Part shown: positions 1 to 8,564 of the stretch, piece after piece
Position numbering within the stretch: position 1 is the first letter of the stretch
How the letters are laid out: each line of letters begins with the position of its first letter
Notes under the pieces: model-generated
Database searches by the model: none
The model's input: the letters and a program-made list of their open reading frames with translations, nothing else
Told to the model about the DNA's origin: nothing
Assembly (NCBI RefSeq): GCF_900142295.1
Contig: NZ_FSRL01000001.1
Span: 992,001-1,056,000 of the forward strand
Reading direction: 5' to 3'
DNA length: 64,000 nt
Origin: Vannielia litorea
GTDB lineage: Bacteria > Pseudomonadota > Alphaproteobacteria > Rhodobacterales > Rhodobacteraceae
Made by a program: the position numbers and the translations under genes

Positions 1-809
1 CGTTCGACCAGCGGCCAGTAGAAGTCGGGCGGCATACCGGCCTCGGCGCGCTTTTCCTCGTTGAAGGGCGGCTTGGGACCGCCGGGGAAGTAGCGGCGCA
101 CAAGATCGTGGAAGGCCTCCTTCGGGTCCAGCCCGTCGCGCCCGCAGAGCCAGTTGAACCACTTGGCGCCATAGGCCACGTGGCTGACCTCCTCGGCGTA
201 GATGGTCTGGAGGGCGGCGACGGCGGAGACGGCACCGGCCTTCGAGAAGAGTTCGATCATGCCGGGCGTCACATCGAGCCCGCGGGCCTCGAGCACCATC
301 GGCACCACAGCAAGGCGGGCGGGCAGGTCGTGGGCGGTGTCGGAGGCGGCGCGCCACATGCCGGCGTGGGCGGCAAGATCGCCATAGGCGAGGCCCATCT
401 CCTCGAGGCAGTCGCACATCAGCATGAAGTGGCGGCTCTCGTCATCGGCCGCCCGCACCCAGTCGTCATAGAAGCCCAGCGGCATGGGCGTGTCGGTGAA
501 ACGCGCCACGACATCCCAGTGCAGGTCGATGGCGTTGAGCTCGATATGGGCGACGGCGTGGAGGATGGCCTTGCGGCCTGCCTCGGTGCCGGGGCGGCGG
601 CGGGGCACGTCGCGCGGGTCGAGCAGGGCGGGGCGCTCGGGGCGGGCCGGCATGTCGGGCGGGGCGGCGGTGCCAAGGGGCAGGGGCTGGCCGGCCTCGC
701 GGGAGGCCAGCCAGGCGGCGGCATGGCGGCGGGAGAGCTCGGCCTTGCCGCGGCCTTCGGCGCAGGTGAGGACTTCGGTCGCGAGGGCGGCGAGGGTGGT
801 GCTGGTCAT
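1..809 (-). CDS. DUF455 ferritin-like protein (3' end outside window)
   Basis: Reads from ATG at 809 towards the window start and is still open at base 1, so the C-terminus is missing; about 269 residues are visible. The protein is mostly helical. It carries acidic/His helix motifs typical of ferritin-like four-helix bundles: HIELNAIDLHWD near residue 100, DDESRHFMLM near 130 and EEVSHVAYG near 220. These E-x-x-H pairs are the expected di-metal ligands of the DUF455 family. The biochemical role of the family is unknown, so I give none. It lies 107 bases downstream of the peroxiredoxin on the same strand and may be co-transcribed with it, which would fit an oxidative-stress or iron context (inference). 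Confidence 0.85.
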   Translation of the reverse strand, partial: MTSTTLAALATEVLTCAEGRGKAELSRRHAAAWLASREAGQPLPLGTAAPPDMPARPERPALLDPRDVPRRRPGTEAGRKAILHAVAHIELNAIDLHWDVVARFTDTPMPLGFYDDWVRAADDESRHFMLMCDCLEEMGLAYGDLAAHAGMWRAASDTAHDLPARLAVVPMVLEARGLDVTPGMIELFSKAGAVSAVAALQTIYAEEVSHVAYGAKWFNWLCGRDGLDPKEAFHDLVRRYFPGGPKPPFNEEKRAEAGMPPDFYWPLVE

Positions 810-916
810 GGCCGGGTTGTAGCGGCGCGGGCGGGCGCGTGGAAGGCGCAGCAGGCTCTCGTGGCCTTCATGACGGCTGCGAAGCGGGTCGCAGGGGCCG
901 ATGGGGGCGGGCGGGA

Positions 917-1378
917 TCAGAGATCGCGCACCGCCTCCAGCACCTCGTCGACGTGGCCCTTGACCTTCACCTTGCGCCACTCGCGCACCACCGTGCCCGC
1001 GCCGTCGATCAGGAAGGTCGCGCGTTCGATGCCCATGCTCTTCTTGCCGTACATGCTTTTTTCGACCCAGGTGCCGTAGGCCTCGCAGACCGACCCGTCC
1101 TCGTCGGCCACCAGCGGGATGCCGAGGCCGTGCTTGGCGATGAACTTCTCGTGCTTGGCGACGGTGTCGCGGCTCACGCCGACGACCTTGGCGCCGGCCG
1201 TCTCGAACTGCGGCAGGGCGGCGGTGAAGTCGAGCGCCTCGGTGGTGCAGCCGGGCGTGTCGTCGCGCGGGTAGAAGTAGAGCACCACCGGCGCGGGCCG
1301 CAGGCCGGAGAGCGAGAGTTCGCCACCGCCGTCGCGGGGCAGGGTGAAGTCGGGGGCGGGCGTGCCGGTAAGATCCAT
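917..1378 (-). CDS. bcp: Peroxiredoxin, Bcp/PrxQ type
   Basis: A 153-residue thiol peroxidase of the AhpC/TSA superfamily, expected to reduce H2O2 and organic hydroperoxides in the cytoplasm with thioredoxin as reductant. The peroxidatic Cys is C44 in the TPGCTTEA motif, with the conserved T41 and P42 before it. The second Cys five residues later (C50 in E. coli Bcp) is absent; that position is Asp-Phe here. The only other Cys is C98 in DEDGSVCEAYG, which aligns with E. coli C99. The start ATG has an AGGAG ribosome site 7-8 bases upstream. It is divergent from the AsmA-like gene and upstream of the DUF455 gene. Confidence 0.93.
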   Translation of the reverse strand: MDLTGTPAPDFTLPRDGGGELSLSGLRPAPVVLYFYPRDDTPGCTTEALDFTAALPQFETAGAKVVGVSRDTVAKHEKFIAKHGLGIPLVADEDGSVCEAYGTWVEKSMYGKKSMGIERATFLIDGAGTVVREWRKVKVKGHVDEVLEAVRDL

Positions 1379-1472
1379 GGTATTCTCCTGTCATGACGCT
1401 TCTCAAACCGTGCCGGTCCTGCGAATATGGCGCGCAAGAGCTGCGAGGCCAGAGCAAGGATAACGAGGCCGG

Positions 1473-4400
1473 ATGAGCCCGCCGAAGGAAAAGCCCCAGG
1501 ACGAGGCACGGGAGGCCGGTGCGCGGTGGTTCGACGCCGCCGCCGAGGCCGAACGGCTGGAAGCGGAGGCGCGCGAGGCCGGGCGTCTCGGGCCTGCGGG
1601 CGCGGAGGGCGTGCCGCCGCCGCTCGGGGTGCCGGAGCGCGAGCCGCAGGGCCCGAAGCTTGCGCCGCTGCTGTTGCTCACGCCCGAGCGGATGGGGCTC
1701 GAGGCGGAGCTGCCGACCGACAGTGCCGCCCCGGCGCTGGGCGCGCCGGATGTGCCGGTGACAGGCGGCGGGGCCAAGGTGGTGGAGGCGCTGCGACAGG
1801 GCGGCGCGCTGGACCGTCCGGCGGAGCCGGGCGAGGCGGGCGAGGCCCATGTGCCTATGCCGCGCCGGAGAGGGCGCAAACGCCGCCTGCTCGCCAGGCC
1901 CCTGGTCTGGGCCTTCGACGTGGCCGTGCTCTGCGTCGTGGCCCTGATCCTCGCCATCCTGCTGACCGCGGGGCGTGAGCTGCCCGCGCCCGGCTGGTTG
2001 GCCGAACGGGTGCAGGCGCGGCTCAACGAAGGCCTGGGCGGCGCGACGGTGGAGATGGGCGGGCTCTACGTGGTGTTCTCCCGCACCGCCCTGCCGCGGG
2101 TCAGCTTCCGCGATGTCGACATCCGCGCCCCTGATGGCACGCATATCGTTCATGTTCCGGCCCTTGGGGCCACGCTGGACAAGGCCGCGCTGATGCAGGG
2201 TCGCATCCAGCCACGCGGGATCAGCATCACCGGCGCGGCAATGCGGGCCGAGCGCGACGCCGAGGGCAACTTCGACCTCCAGCTCGGCGACGTGGCCATG
2301 AGCTGGGAGGGCACGGGCAGCCTTGCCGGGCTGCTGGGGAGCGTCGACCGGATGCTGGCCCTGCCGAGTTTCGCGCCGATCGACGAGATCAGCGCCGACA
2401 ACCTCGTGCTCGAGTTCTTCGATGCCCGCACCGGCCGCGAATGGGTGCTCTATGACGGCACGCTGACCATCGCGCAGGCGCCCGAGCAGGTTTCGGTTCG
2501 GCTGGCCCTGCAACTGGCCGCCGACGCGGTGACCGAGGACGCCCGGGACGCCGCTGCCGAGGGGGCCGGGGGCGCCGGGAGCGCTGCCGCCGAGCTGGCG
2601 TCCGGCGATACCGGCGCGGCCTTTGACATCGCCCCGGCCGCCGTGACCCTGAGCTTTGTCTCGCAGAAGGGCTCCAGCGCCGCCGAGCTATCGGCCAGTG
2701 TCGAGGGCGTTGCGGCGCAGGACATCGCCACGCTGAGCCCGGCCACCGCCTTCCTCGGCCTGATCGACGCGCCGATCTCGGGCTCGATGCGCGCGCAGGT
2801 CGACGTGGTGGGCGGGCTGGAAGAACTTGCCGGGCGGCTCGAGATCGGCGCAGGCGCGATCGACCCGGGACAGGGGCAGGCGGCGATCGGCTTCGACGGC
2901 GGGCGCAGCTACTTTCGCTATCAGCCGGAGCGCGCGCGGCTGGTTTTCGACGAGCTGCGGCTCGCGGCGCCCGACGGGGCCTTCACCGCCAGCGGGCAGG
3001 CCTACCTGGAGGGCATGGAAGAGACCGGATGGCCGACCGACCTGGTGGGCCAGCTTGCCTTTTCCGATGTTGCGGTGAACCCCGAGGGCGTCTTCGCCGA
3101 TGGTCTGGCCTTCCAGTCCGGTGCGCTCGACCTGAAGCTCTCGCTCGACCCGCTGCGCCTGCGGATCGGCCAGATGGTGCTGAGTGGCGAGGAGGTGACG
3201 CTGCGGGCCAAGGGCGGCGCCCGGCCGGTGCCGGAGGGCTGGGAGGCGGCGATTGACCTCGAGATCGACCGGATCGACCACGAACAGCTGCTCACCCTCT
3301 GGCCGCTGGCGCTGGCCCCCAACACCCGCGACTGGATCGCGGAGCGGGTTCAGGCCGGCGAGCTGTTCAACGTGGCCGGTGCGCTCCGGGCGCGGCCGGG
3401 AGAGACGCGCCCGGTGGTCAGCCTGGTCTACGAGTTCCGCGACGCCAAGGTGCTGCCGCTGCCGACGCTGCCGCCGGTCGAAGGGGCCTCGGGCTATTCC
3501 TCGATTTCCGACGGCGCCTATACGCTGTCGCTCGATGCGGGCCACATGGACGCGCCCGAGGGCGGGCGGGTCGATGTTGCGGGCTCTGTCCTGCGGGTGC
3601 CCGACGTGCACCAGGAACCGGCCGACATGGAGGTGCACCTCGTCTCGGAAAGCAGCGCGACGGCGGTGCTCTCGATCCTCGATCAGGAGCCGTGGCGGTT
3701 CATGAGCAAGGCCGGGCAGCCGGTGGACATTGCCGAGGGCCGCGCGGCGCTGGACGGCGTGATCCGCTTTCCGCTCATCAAGGACGTGCCGAAGGAGGTG
3801 ATCGCGTTTCGCGTGGGCGGCGTGCTGACCGGGGTGCGCTCGGAGCGGGTGGTGCCCGGCCGCACCCTCACCGCCGAGCGGCTGGAGGTGCTGGCCCATG
3901 GCGAGGAGATCGTGATCGAGGGCGCGGGCCGGATCGAGGGGCTGCCGATCACCGCGGCCTGGGTGCAGCCGATCGACAAGCCGGGGCCCCAGCCCTCGCG
4001 GGTGGAGGGCACCATCGAGCTGAGCCAGGCCTTCGTCGACCGGTTCAACATCGGGCTGCCCGACGGCATGGTCTCGGGCACCGGCACCGGGCAGTTCACC
4101 ATCGACCTCGCCCGCGGGCAGGCGCCGCGGTTCAGCCTGCGGTCGGACCTGAACCGCATGGGCCTCGCCATCCGCGAGCTTGCCTGGAGCATGGGCGCCT
4201 CGGCCAAGGGGTCGCTGCAGGTGGAGGGCCAGCTGGGCGAACCGCCGGTGATCGAGCGGCTCTCGCTGACCGCGCCGGGCCTGTCGGCGGAGGGCCGGGT
4301 GACGCTGAACGCGGGTGGCGGGCTGCGCACGGCGGAGTTCTCTCGGGTGCAGGCGGGCCGCTGGATCGACGCGCCGGTGACGCTGACGGGGCGCGGCAAG

Positions 4401-5228
4401 GGCGCCACGCCTGCGGTGACGGTGCAGGGCGGCTGGGTGGATATCCGGCAGACCTCCTTCGCGCAGGGCAGCGGCGGCGGCACGGCAGGTGCGCCGATGA
4501 CGCTGGCGCTCGACCGGCTCGTGATCTCCGACAGCATCTCGCTCACCGGGTTCCGCGCCGACCTGACCACGCGGGGCGGGTTGAACGGCACATTCCGGGG
4601 CGCGGTGAACGGCGCGGCGCCGGTCTCGGGCTCGGTGGTGCCGGTGAAGGGCAAGACGGCGGTGCGGATCGCCTCGGACGACGCGGGCCGGGTGTTTCGC
4701 GCGGCCGGGCTCTTCAAGAAGGGGCAGGGCGGCGCGATGCAGCTCACGCTGGTGCCGCGCCCGGAGCCCGGGCAGTACAACGGCGAGCTCAGGGTGAAGA
4801 ACGTGCGGGTGCAGAGCGCGCCGGGGCTGGCGGCGCTGCTCAACGCGATCTCGGTCGTGGGGCTGCTCGAGCAGGCCAACGGGCCGGGGCTGCTGTTTTC
4901 GAACACCGAGGTGGATTTTCGCCTGACCCCCAACGCCGTGCAGATCAGCCACGGCTCGGCGGTGGGCCCTTCGGTGGGGATCTCGATGGCCGGTGTCTAC
5001 GACATGAACCGCGACTACATGGCGGTGCAGGGCGTGTTCTCGCCGATCTACGTGCTCAACGGGATCGGGCGGATCATCTCGAAGAAGGGCGAGGGGTTCT
5101 TCGGCTTCAACTACAAGATGACCGGCCCGGCCTCGGGGCCGAAGGTGACCGTGAACCCGCTCTCCGTGCTGACGCCGGGGATCTTTAGGGAGATCTTCCG
5201 CCAGCCGCCGCCCAAGCTGGGGAACTAG
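1473..5228 (+). CDS. AsmA/YhdP-like large envelope protein (DUF3971 type)
   Basis: A 1251-residue protein. It has an acidic and Pro/Ala-rich N-terminus (1-137), a basic stretch (RRRGRKRR), one transmembrane helix near 139-165, and then a roughly 1080-residue beta-rich region of short repeated strands typical of AsmA-like proteins. The C-terminal block, with GVYDMNRDYMAVQG and GEGFFGFNYKMTGPASGP, is the AsmA_2/YhdP signature. Known family members are inner-membrane anchored and span the periplasm as bridge-like lipid carriers; phospholipid transport here is inference from family. The ATG at 1473 has GAGG five bases upstream. A later Met at 1857, just before the basic stretch, would remove the N-terminal extension. 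A common Rhodobacterales hairpin follows the stop. Confidence 0.85.
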   Translation: MSPPKEKPQDEAREAGARWFDAAAEAERLEAEAREAGRLGPAGAEGVPPPLGVPEREPQGPKLAPLLLLTPERMGLEAELPTDSAAPALGAPDVPVTGGGAKVVEALRQGGALDRPAEPGEAGEAHVPMPRRRGRKRRLLARPLVWAFDVAVLCVVALILAILLTAGRELPAPGWLAERVQARLNEGLGGATVEMGGLYVVFSRTALPRVSFRDVDIRAPDGTHIVHVPALGATLDKAALMQGRIQPRGISITGAAMRAERDAEGNFDLQLGDVAMSWEGTGSLAGLLGSVDRMLALPSFAPIDEISADNLVLEFFDARTGREWVLYDGTLTIAQAPEQVSVRLALQLAADAVTEDARDAAAEGAGGAGSAAAELASGDTGAAFDIAPAAVTLSFVSQKGSSAAELSASVEGVAAQDIATLSPATAFLGLIDAPISGSMRAQVDVVGGLEELAGRLEIGAGAIDPGQGQAAIGFDGGRSYFRYQPERARLVFDELRLAAPDGAFTASGQAYLEGMEETGWPTDLVGQLAFSDVAVNPEGVFADGLAFQSGALDLKLSLDPLRLRIGQMVLSGEEVTLRAKGGARPVPEGWEAAIDLEIDRIDHEQLLTLWPLALAPNTRDWIAERVQAGELFNVAGALRARPGETRPVVSLVYEFRDAKVLPLPTLPPVEGASGYSSISDGAYTLSLDAGHMDAPEGGRVDVAGSVLRVPDVHQEPADMEVHLVSESSATAVLSILDQEPWRFMSKAGQPVDIAEGRAALDGVIRFPLIKDVPKEVIAFRVGGVLTGVRSERVVPGRTLTAERLEVLAHGEEIVIEGAGRIEGLPITAAWVQPIDKPGPQPSRVEGTIELSQAFVDRFNIGLPDGMVSGTGTGQFTIDLARGQAPRFSLRSDLNRMGLAIRELAWSMGASAKGSLQVEGQLGEPPVIERLSLTAPGLSAEGRVTLNAGGGLRTAEFSRVQAGRWIDAPVTLTGRGKGATPAVTVQGGWVDIRQTSFAQGSGGGTAGAPMTLALDRLVISDSISLTGFRADLTTRGGLNGTFRGAVNGAAPVSGSVVPVKGKTAVRIASDDAGRVFRAAGLFKKGQGGAMQLTLVPRPEPGQYNGELRVKNVRVQSAPGLAALLNAISVVGLLEQANGPGLLFSNTEVDFRLTPNAVQISHGSAVGPSVGISMAGVYDMNRDYMAVQGVFSPIYVLNGIGRIISKKGEGFFGFNYKMTGPASGPKVTVNPLSVLTPGIFREIFRQPPPKLGN

Positions 5229-5249
5229 GCGCCCCTGGCGGGCGGCGGA

Positions 5250-5297
5250 GTGGGGGCGCTGCCCCCACACCCCCGAGGTATTTGGACCAAGAAGAGG
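5250..5297. repeat. Intergenic hairpin repeat, Rhodobacterales type
   Basis: An 8-bp perfect stem (GTGGGGGC/GCCCCCAC, bases 5250-5257 and 5261-5268) with a GCT loop is followed by ACCCCCGAGGTATTTGGACC and AAGAAGAGG. I recognise this hairpin-plus-tail as a frequent 3' intergenic element of Rhodobacteraceae genomes (from memory, not searched). It lies just after the AsmA-like stop and may act in transcript ending or stability. Confidence 0.6.
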
Positions 5298-5375
5298 GGA
5301 GGCGCGCGGGTTCGCGCGGGGCTTCGTCGGGTTTGGGCTTGTGCTGGGAGGGGCCGCGCTTGTAGGGCGCTCGTG

Positions 5376-6431
5376 ATGAAGCTGGATGATTTCGATTTTG
5401 CGCTCCCCGAGGAGCTGATCGCGGTGCGGCCTGCCTATCCGCGCGGCGCGTCGCGGCTGCTCGTGGCCGGTGCCGACTGGATCGAGGACCGGGGCGTGGC
5501 CGATATCGTGGACTACCTGCGGCCCGGCGACCGGCTGGTGCTGAACAACACGCGGGTGATTCCGGCGCGGCTGAGCGGCGTCAGGCGGCGCCTGTCGGCG
5601 CAGGGACCGGTCGAGGCGCGGGTGGAGGTGACGTTGCTCGAACCCGGCGCGGGCGGCGAATGGCTGGCCCTGGCGCGCCCGGCCCGGAAGGTGAAGCCGG
5701 GCGAGGTGCTGGAGTTCGGGGCTGGGCTTGCAGCGGAGGTGCTGGAGCGCGAGGGCGGCGAGGTGCGGCTGCGGTTCTCGGTGGAAGGTGCCGATTTCGA
5801 CGCGGCGCTGGAGCAGGTGGGCGCGATGCCGCTGCCGCCCTACATTGCCGCGCGCCGCGCCGCCGACGAGGCCGACCGGGAGGATTATCAGACCGTCTTT
5901 GCCAAGCGGCGGGGCGCGGTGGCCGCGCCGACGGCGAGCCTGCATTTCGACGAGGCGCTTCTGGCGCGCATCCGGGCGATGGGCGTCGGGCTCACGGAGG
6001 TGACGCTGCACGTGGGCGCGGGCACCTTCCTGCCGGTGACCGTGGAGGATGTGACCACCCACCGGATGCATGCCGAGCGCGGCGAGGTGAGCGCGCAGGC
6101 GGCCGACGAGATCAACGCGACCAAGGCGGCGGGCGGGCGGATCATCCCGGTCGGCACGACGGCGCTGCGGCTGATCGAGAGCGCGGCGGTGGAGACGGGC
6201 CGGATCGCGGCCTGGGACGGGGAGACGGATATCTTCATCTATCCCGGCTTCCGTTTCCGGCTGACCGATGCGCTGATGACGAACTTCCATCTGCCGAAAT
6301 CCACGCTGATGATGCTGGTTTCTGCGCTGATGGGACAGGACCGGATACGCGAAGTTTACCGGCACGCCATAGAGGCGCGCTACAGGTTCTTCTCCTACGG
6401 TGATAGCTCGCTGCTGCTGCCCGGCGCTTAA
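5376..6431 (+). CDS. queA: S-adenosylmethionine:tRNA ribosyltransferase-isomerase QueA
   Basis: A 351-residue enzyme that transfers and isomerises the ribosyl group of SAM onto 7-aminomethyl-7-deazaguanine in tRNA, giving epoxyqueuosine. The N-terminus [27 protein letters not shown] near 48, the MPLPPYI block, [17 protein letters not shown] and [11 protein letters not shown] are all hallmark QueA segments. [15 protein letters not shown] near the C-terminus is also typical. Length matches the family (about 340-355). The ATG at 5376 was chosen because QueA proteins begin at this [12 protein letters not shown] segment. The ribosome site is weak (AGGGCG). tgt, the earlier step of the pathway, lies about 19 kb away in this window. 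Confidence 0.96.
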   Translation: MKLDDFDFALPEELIAVRPAYPRGASRLLVAGADWIEDRGVADIVDYLRPGDRLVLNNTRVIPARLSGVRRRLSAQGPVEARVEVTLLEPGAGGEWLALARPARKVKPGEVLEFGAGLAAEVLEREGGEVRLRFSVEGADFDAALEQVGAMPLPPYIAARRAADEADREDYQTVFAKRRGAVAAPTASLHFDEALLARIRAMGVGLTEVTLHVGAGTFLPVTVEDVTTHRMHAERGEVSAQAADEINATKAAGGRIIPVGTTALRLIESAAVETGRIAAWDGETDIFIYPGFRFRLTDALMTNFHLPKSTLMMLVSALMGQDRIREVYRHAIEARYRFFSYGDSSLLLPGA

Positions 6432-6513
6432 CGACCGCAAGTGTCGCTTGCAGGCGGCTCAGCCCGGGGCCGGATGGGCGATCAGGGCGGGAAACACGGA
6501 AAGGCCGAAGACG

Positions 6514-7785
6514 ATGATAAAGGTGATTTCGAGCACATGGGCGCTTCTGCTGGGCGTGATGCTGCTGATGGTGGGCAACGGCGTGCAGGGCACGCTGCTT
6601 GGCATCCGGGGCGCGCTCGAGGGATTCTCGACCTGGGAGATGTCCTTTGTCATGTCGGCCTACTTCGTGGGCTTCCTCGGCGGGTCGCGGCTGGCGCCGG
6701 AGATGATCCGGCGGGTGGGCCATGTGCGCGTCTTCGCGGCGCTGGGCTCCTTCATCTCGGCGGTGCTGGTGCTCTACCCGACGGTCACCGAACCCTGGGC
6801 CTGGATCTTGGGGCGGGTCATCATCGGCTTCTGCTTCTCCGGCGTCTACGTGACGGCGGAAAGCTGGCTCAACAGCTCCGTCACCTCCGACATCCGGGGC
6901 AAGGCGCTCTCGCTCTACATGATCGTGCAGATGGTGGGCATCGTGGCCGCACAGGGGCTGCTGCTGACCGCCGACCCCTCGGGCTTCGTGCTCTTCGTGA
7001 TTCCCAGCGTGCTGGTGTCGATCTCCTTCGCGCCGATCCTGCTGAGCGTCCAGCCGACGCCGGCTTTTGCGACCACCAAGCCGCTCTCGCTTGTCGCGCT
7101 TTACCGGATATCGCCGCTGGGGTGCGTGGGCACCTTCCTGGTGGGGGGCATCTACTCGGCGCTCTTCGGCATGGCGGCGGTCTTCGGTGCCCAGGCCGGG
7201 CTGTCGGTGGCGCAGATCTCGGCCTTCGTCGCCTCGATCTACATCGGCGGGCTGGTGCTGCAATACCCGGTGGGCTGGATCAGCGACCGGATGGACCGGC
7301 GGTTGCTCATTGCCATGCTTGCCGTGGCGGGCGGGGCCGGGGCGATCTTCGGATTCGTCTTCGGCGGCTTCTTCGTGGCGATTCTGGTTGCGGGCCTTGC
7401 CATCGGCGGCATGACCAATCCGCTCTATGCGCTGCTCATCGCCTATACCAACGACTTTCTCGACCCCGACGACATGGCCGGCGCGAGCGGTGGCCTGATG
7501 TTCATCAACGGGCTCGGCGCGATCGCCGGCCCGCTGGTGACCGGCTGGCTGATGAGCGTGGCGGGGCCCAACGGGTTCTTTCTCTACATCGCGGTGCTGA
7601 TGGCGGCGGTCGCGGGCTATGCCTTCTGGCGGATGACGCGGCGGCCCGGCGTGGCCGTGGAAGACACCGGCCATTACGCGCCGGTGCTGCCCTCCGCCAC
7701 GCCGGTGGCGGCGGAGATGGCGCAGGAGGTCTTCATCGAGGGGCTGGAGGGCGAGGCCGCCGAAGAGGCCGCCGCGCGCGGCTGA
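6514..7785 (+). CDS. MFS transporter
   Basis: A 423-residue integral membrane protein with about twelve hydrophobic segments and the major facilitator fold. The loop 8-9 motif is SDRMDRRLL near residue 262, and FSGVYVTAESWLNSSV near 115 is characteristic of the YcaD-like branch of small-solute transporters. The substrate cannot be told from sequence. The start at 6514 (MIKVISSTWALLLGVMLL) puts the first transmembrane helix at the N-terminus as in relatives. An upstream in-frame ATG at 6400 would lie inside queA. The last 45 residues are a charged cytoplasmic tail. It is 82 bases downstream of queA on the same strand and could share its transcript. Confidence 0.88.
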   Translation: MIKVISSTWALLLGVMLLMVGNGVQGTLLGIRGALEGFSTWEMSFVMSAYFVGFLGGSRLAPEMIRRVGHVRVFAALGSFISAVLVLYPTVTEPWAWILGRVIIGFCFSGVYVTAESWLNSSVTSDIRGKALSLYMIVQMVGIVAAQGLLLTADPSGFVLFVIPSVLVSISFAPILLSVQPTPAFATTKPLSLVALYRISPLGCVGTFLVGGIYSALFGMAAVFGAQAGLSVAQISAFVASIYIGGLVLQYPVGWISDRMDRRLLIAMLAVAGGAGAIFGFVFGGFFVAILVAGLAIGGMTNPLYALLIAYTNDFLDPDDMAGASGGLMFINGLGAIAGPLVTGWLMSVAGPNGFFLYIAVLMAAVAGYAFWRMTRRPGVAVEDTGHYAPVLPSATPVAAEMAQEVFIEGLEGEAAEEAAARG

Positions 7786-7847
7786 GACGCGGCGGACAGT
7801 TGCTCCTCCCGCGCACCCGTGCAAGGCTGGATACGGGAGGATTGCAG

Positions 7848-8441
7848 ATGGTCGAACCGGAGGAGATTTGCCGGTATTGGGTCGACGAGGTTGGCCCCGA
7901 GGGATGGTATGCCCAGGACGAGGCCCTCGACGCCGATATTCGCGCACGCTTTCTGGAGAGCTGGGAGGCGGTGGCGGCGGGCGACCTGCCACGCTGGGGC
8001 TGGAACGGACGGGCCGTGCTGGCGCGGATCATCCTGACCGACCAGTTTCCGCGCAACATGTTCCGCGGCGATGCGCGCAGCTTTGCAACCGATGGCCGCG
8101 CCCGGGAGTGGGCCAAATGGGCGGTGCAGGAAGGCCGCGACGGGCGGGTGGAGGGCCCGGCGAAGCAGTTCTTCTACCTGCCGATGATGCATTCGGAGGT
8201 GCTGGCCGACCAGGACCAGGCGGTGCGGCTGTTTCTGTCGCGCCTGCCGGGCGACAACCTGCGCCACGCCCGCGCGCATCGGCAGGTGATCCGCGACTTC
8301 GGACGATTTCCCTATCGCAACGCGGCGCTCGGGCGGGTCTCGAGCCCGGCGGAAGAGGCCTATCTGGCGGCGGGCGGTTACCGGTGGTCGCTCCAGCATG
8401 TCGACGATCCGCATGGGGCAAGCTGGCATGAAGTCGCATAA
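7848..8441 (+). CDS. DUF924 family protein
   Basis: A 197-residue helical protein of the DUF924 family (tetratricopeptide-like fold), function unknown. Diagnostic segments are RIILTDQFPRNMFRG near 64, FFYLPMMHSE near 108 and RDFGRFPYRNAALGR near 149, followed by AYLAAGGYRWS. The ATG at 7848 is preceded by GGGAGG about 9 bases upstream. An overlapping longer reading frame starts far upstream inside the MFS gene and is not used. It lies 62 bases after the MFS gene on the same strand. Confidence 0.9.
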   Translation: MVEPEEICRYWVDEVGPEGWYAQDEALDADIRARFLESWEAVAAGDLPRWGWNGRAVLARIILTDQFPRNMFRGDARSFATDGRAREWAKWAVQEGRDGRVEGPAKQFFYLPMMHSEVLADQDQAVRLFLSRLPGDNLRHARAHRQVIRDFGRFPYRNAALGRVSSPAEEAYLAAGGYRWSLQHVDDPHGASWHEVA

Positions 8442-8535
8442 AGCGCTGAAATCTTTCTGCTTTCGCGTAGTTCTGCCCCTGCGGCAGTTCTGCGCGGGGC
8501 GGGGGCTATCGCCGGTGGGCGAAAATAGTTTAATA

Positions 8536-8550
8536 CCAAACTAGTTTTGG
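8536..8550. promoter_or_regulatory. Operator-like palindrome before lpdA
   Basis: CCAAACTAGTTTTGG is near-palindromic: CCAAA and TTTGG arms around CTAG, with one extra T. It overlaps a second inverted repeat, AGTTT-AATACC-AAACT, just upstream. The AT-rich block stands out from its GC-rich surroundings and sits 15-30 bases before the lpdA ATG, a typical repressor position. No regulator is identified; this is inference from symmetry and position. Confidence 0.4.
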
Positions 8551-8564
8551 AACGGGAGAGAATC

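Noticed and set aside
2688..6440. Very long open frame on the minus strand opposite the AsmA-like gene and queA
   Set aside because: High-GC DNA leaves few stops in the antisense frame. The plus strand has clear AsmA and QueA motifs, and the antisense product is low-complexity with Arg/His/Pro bias.
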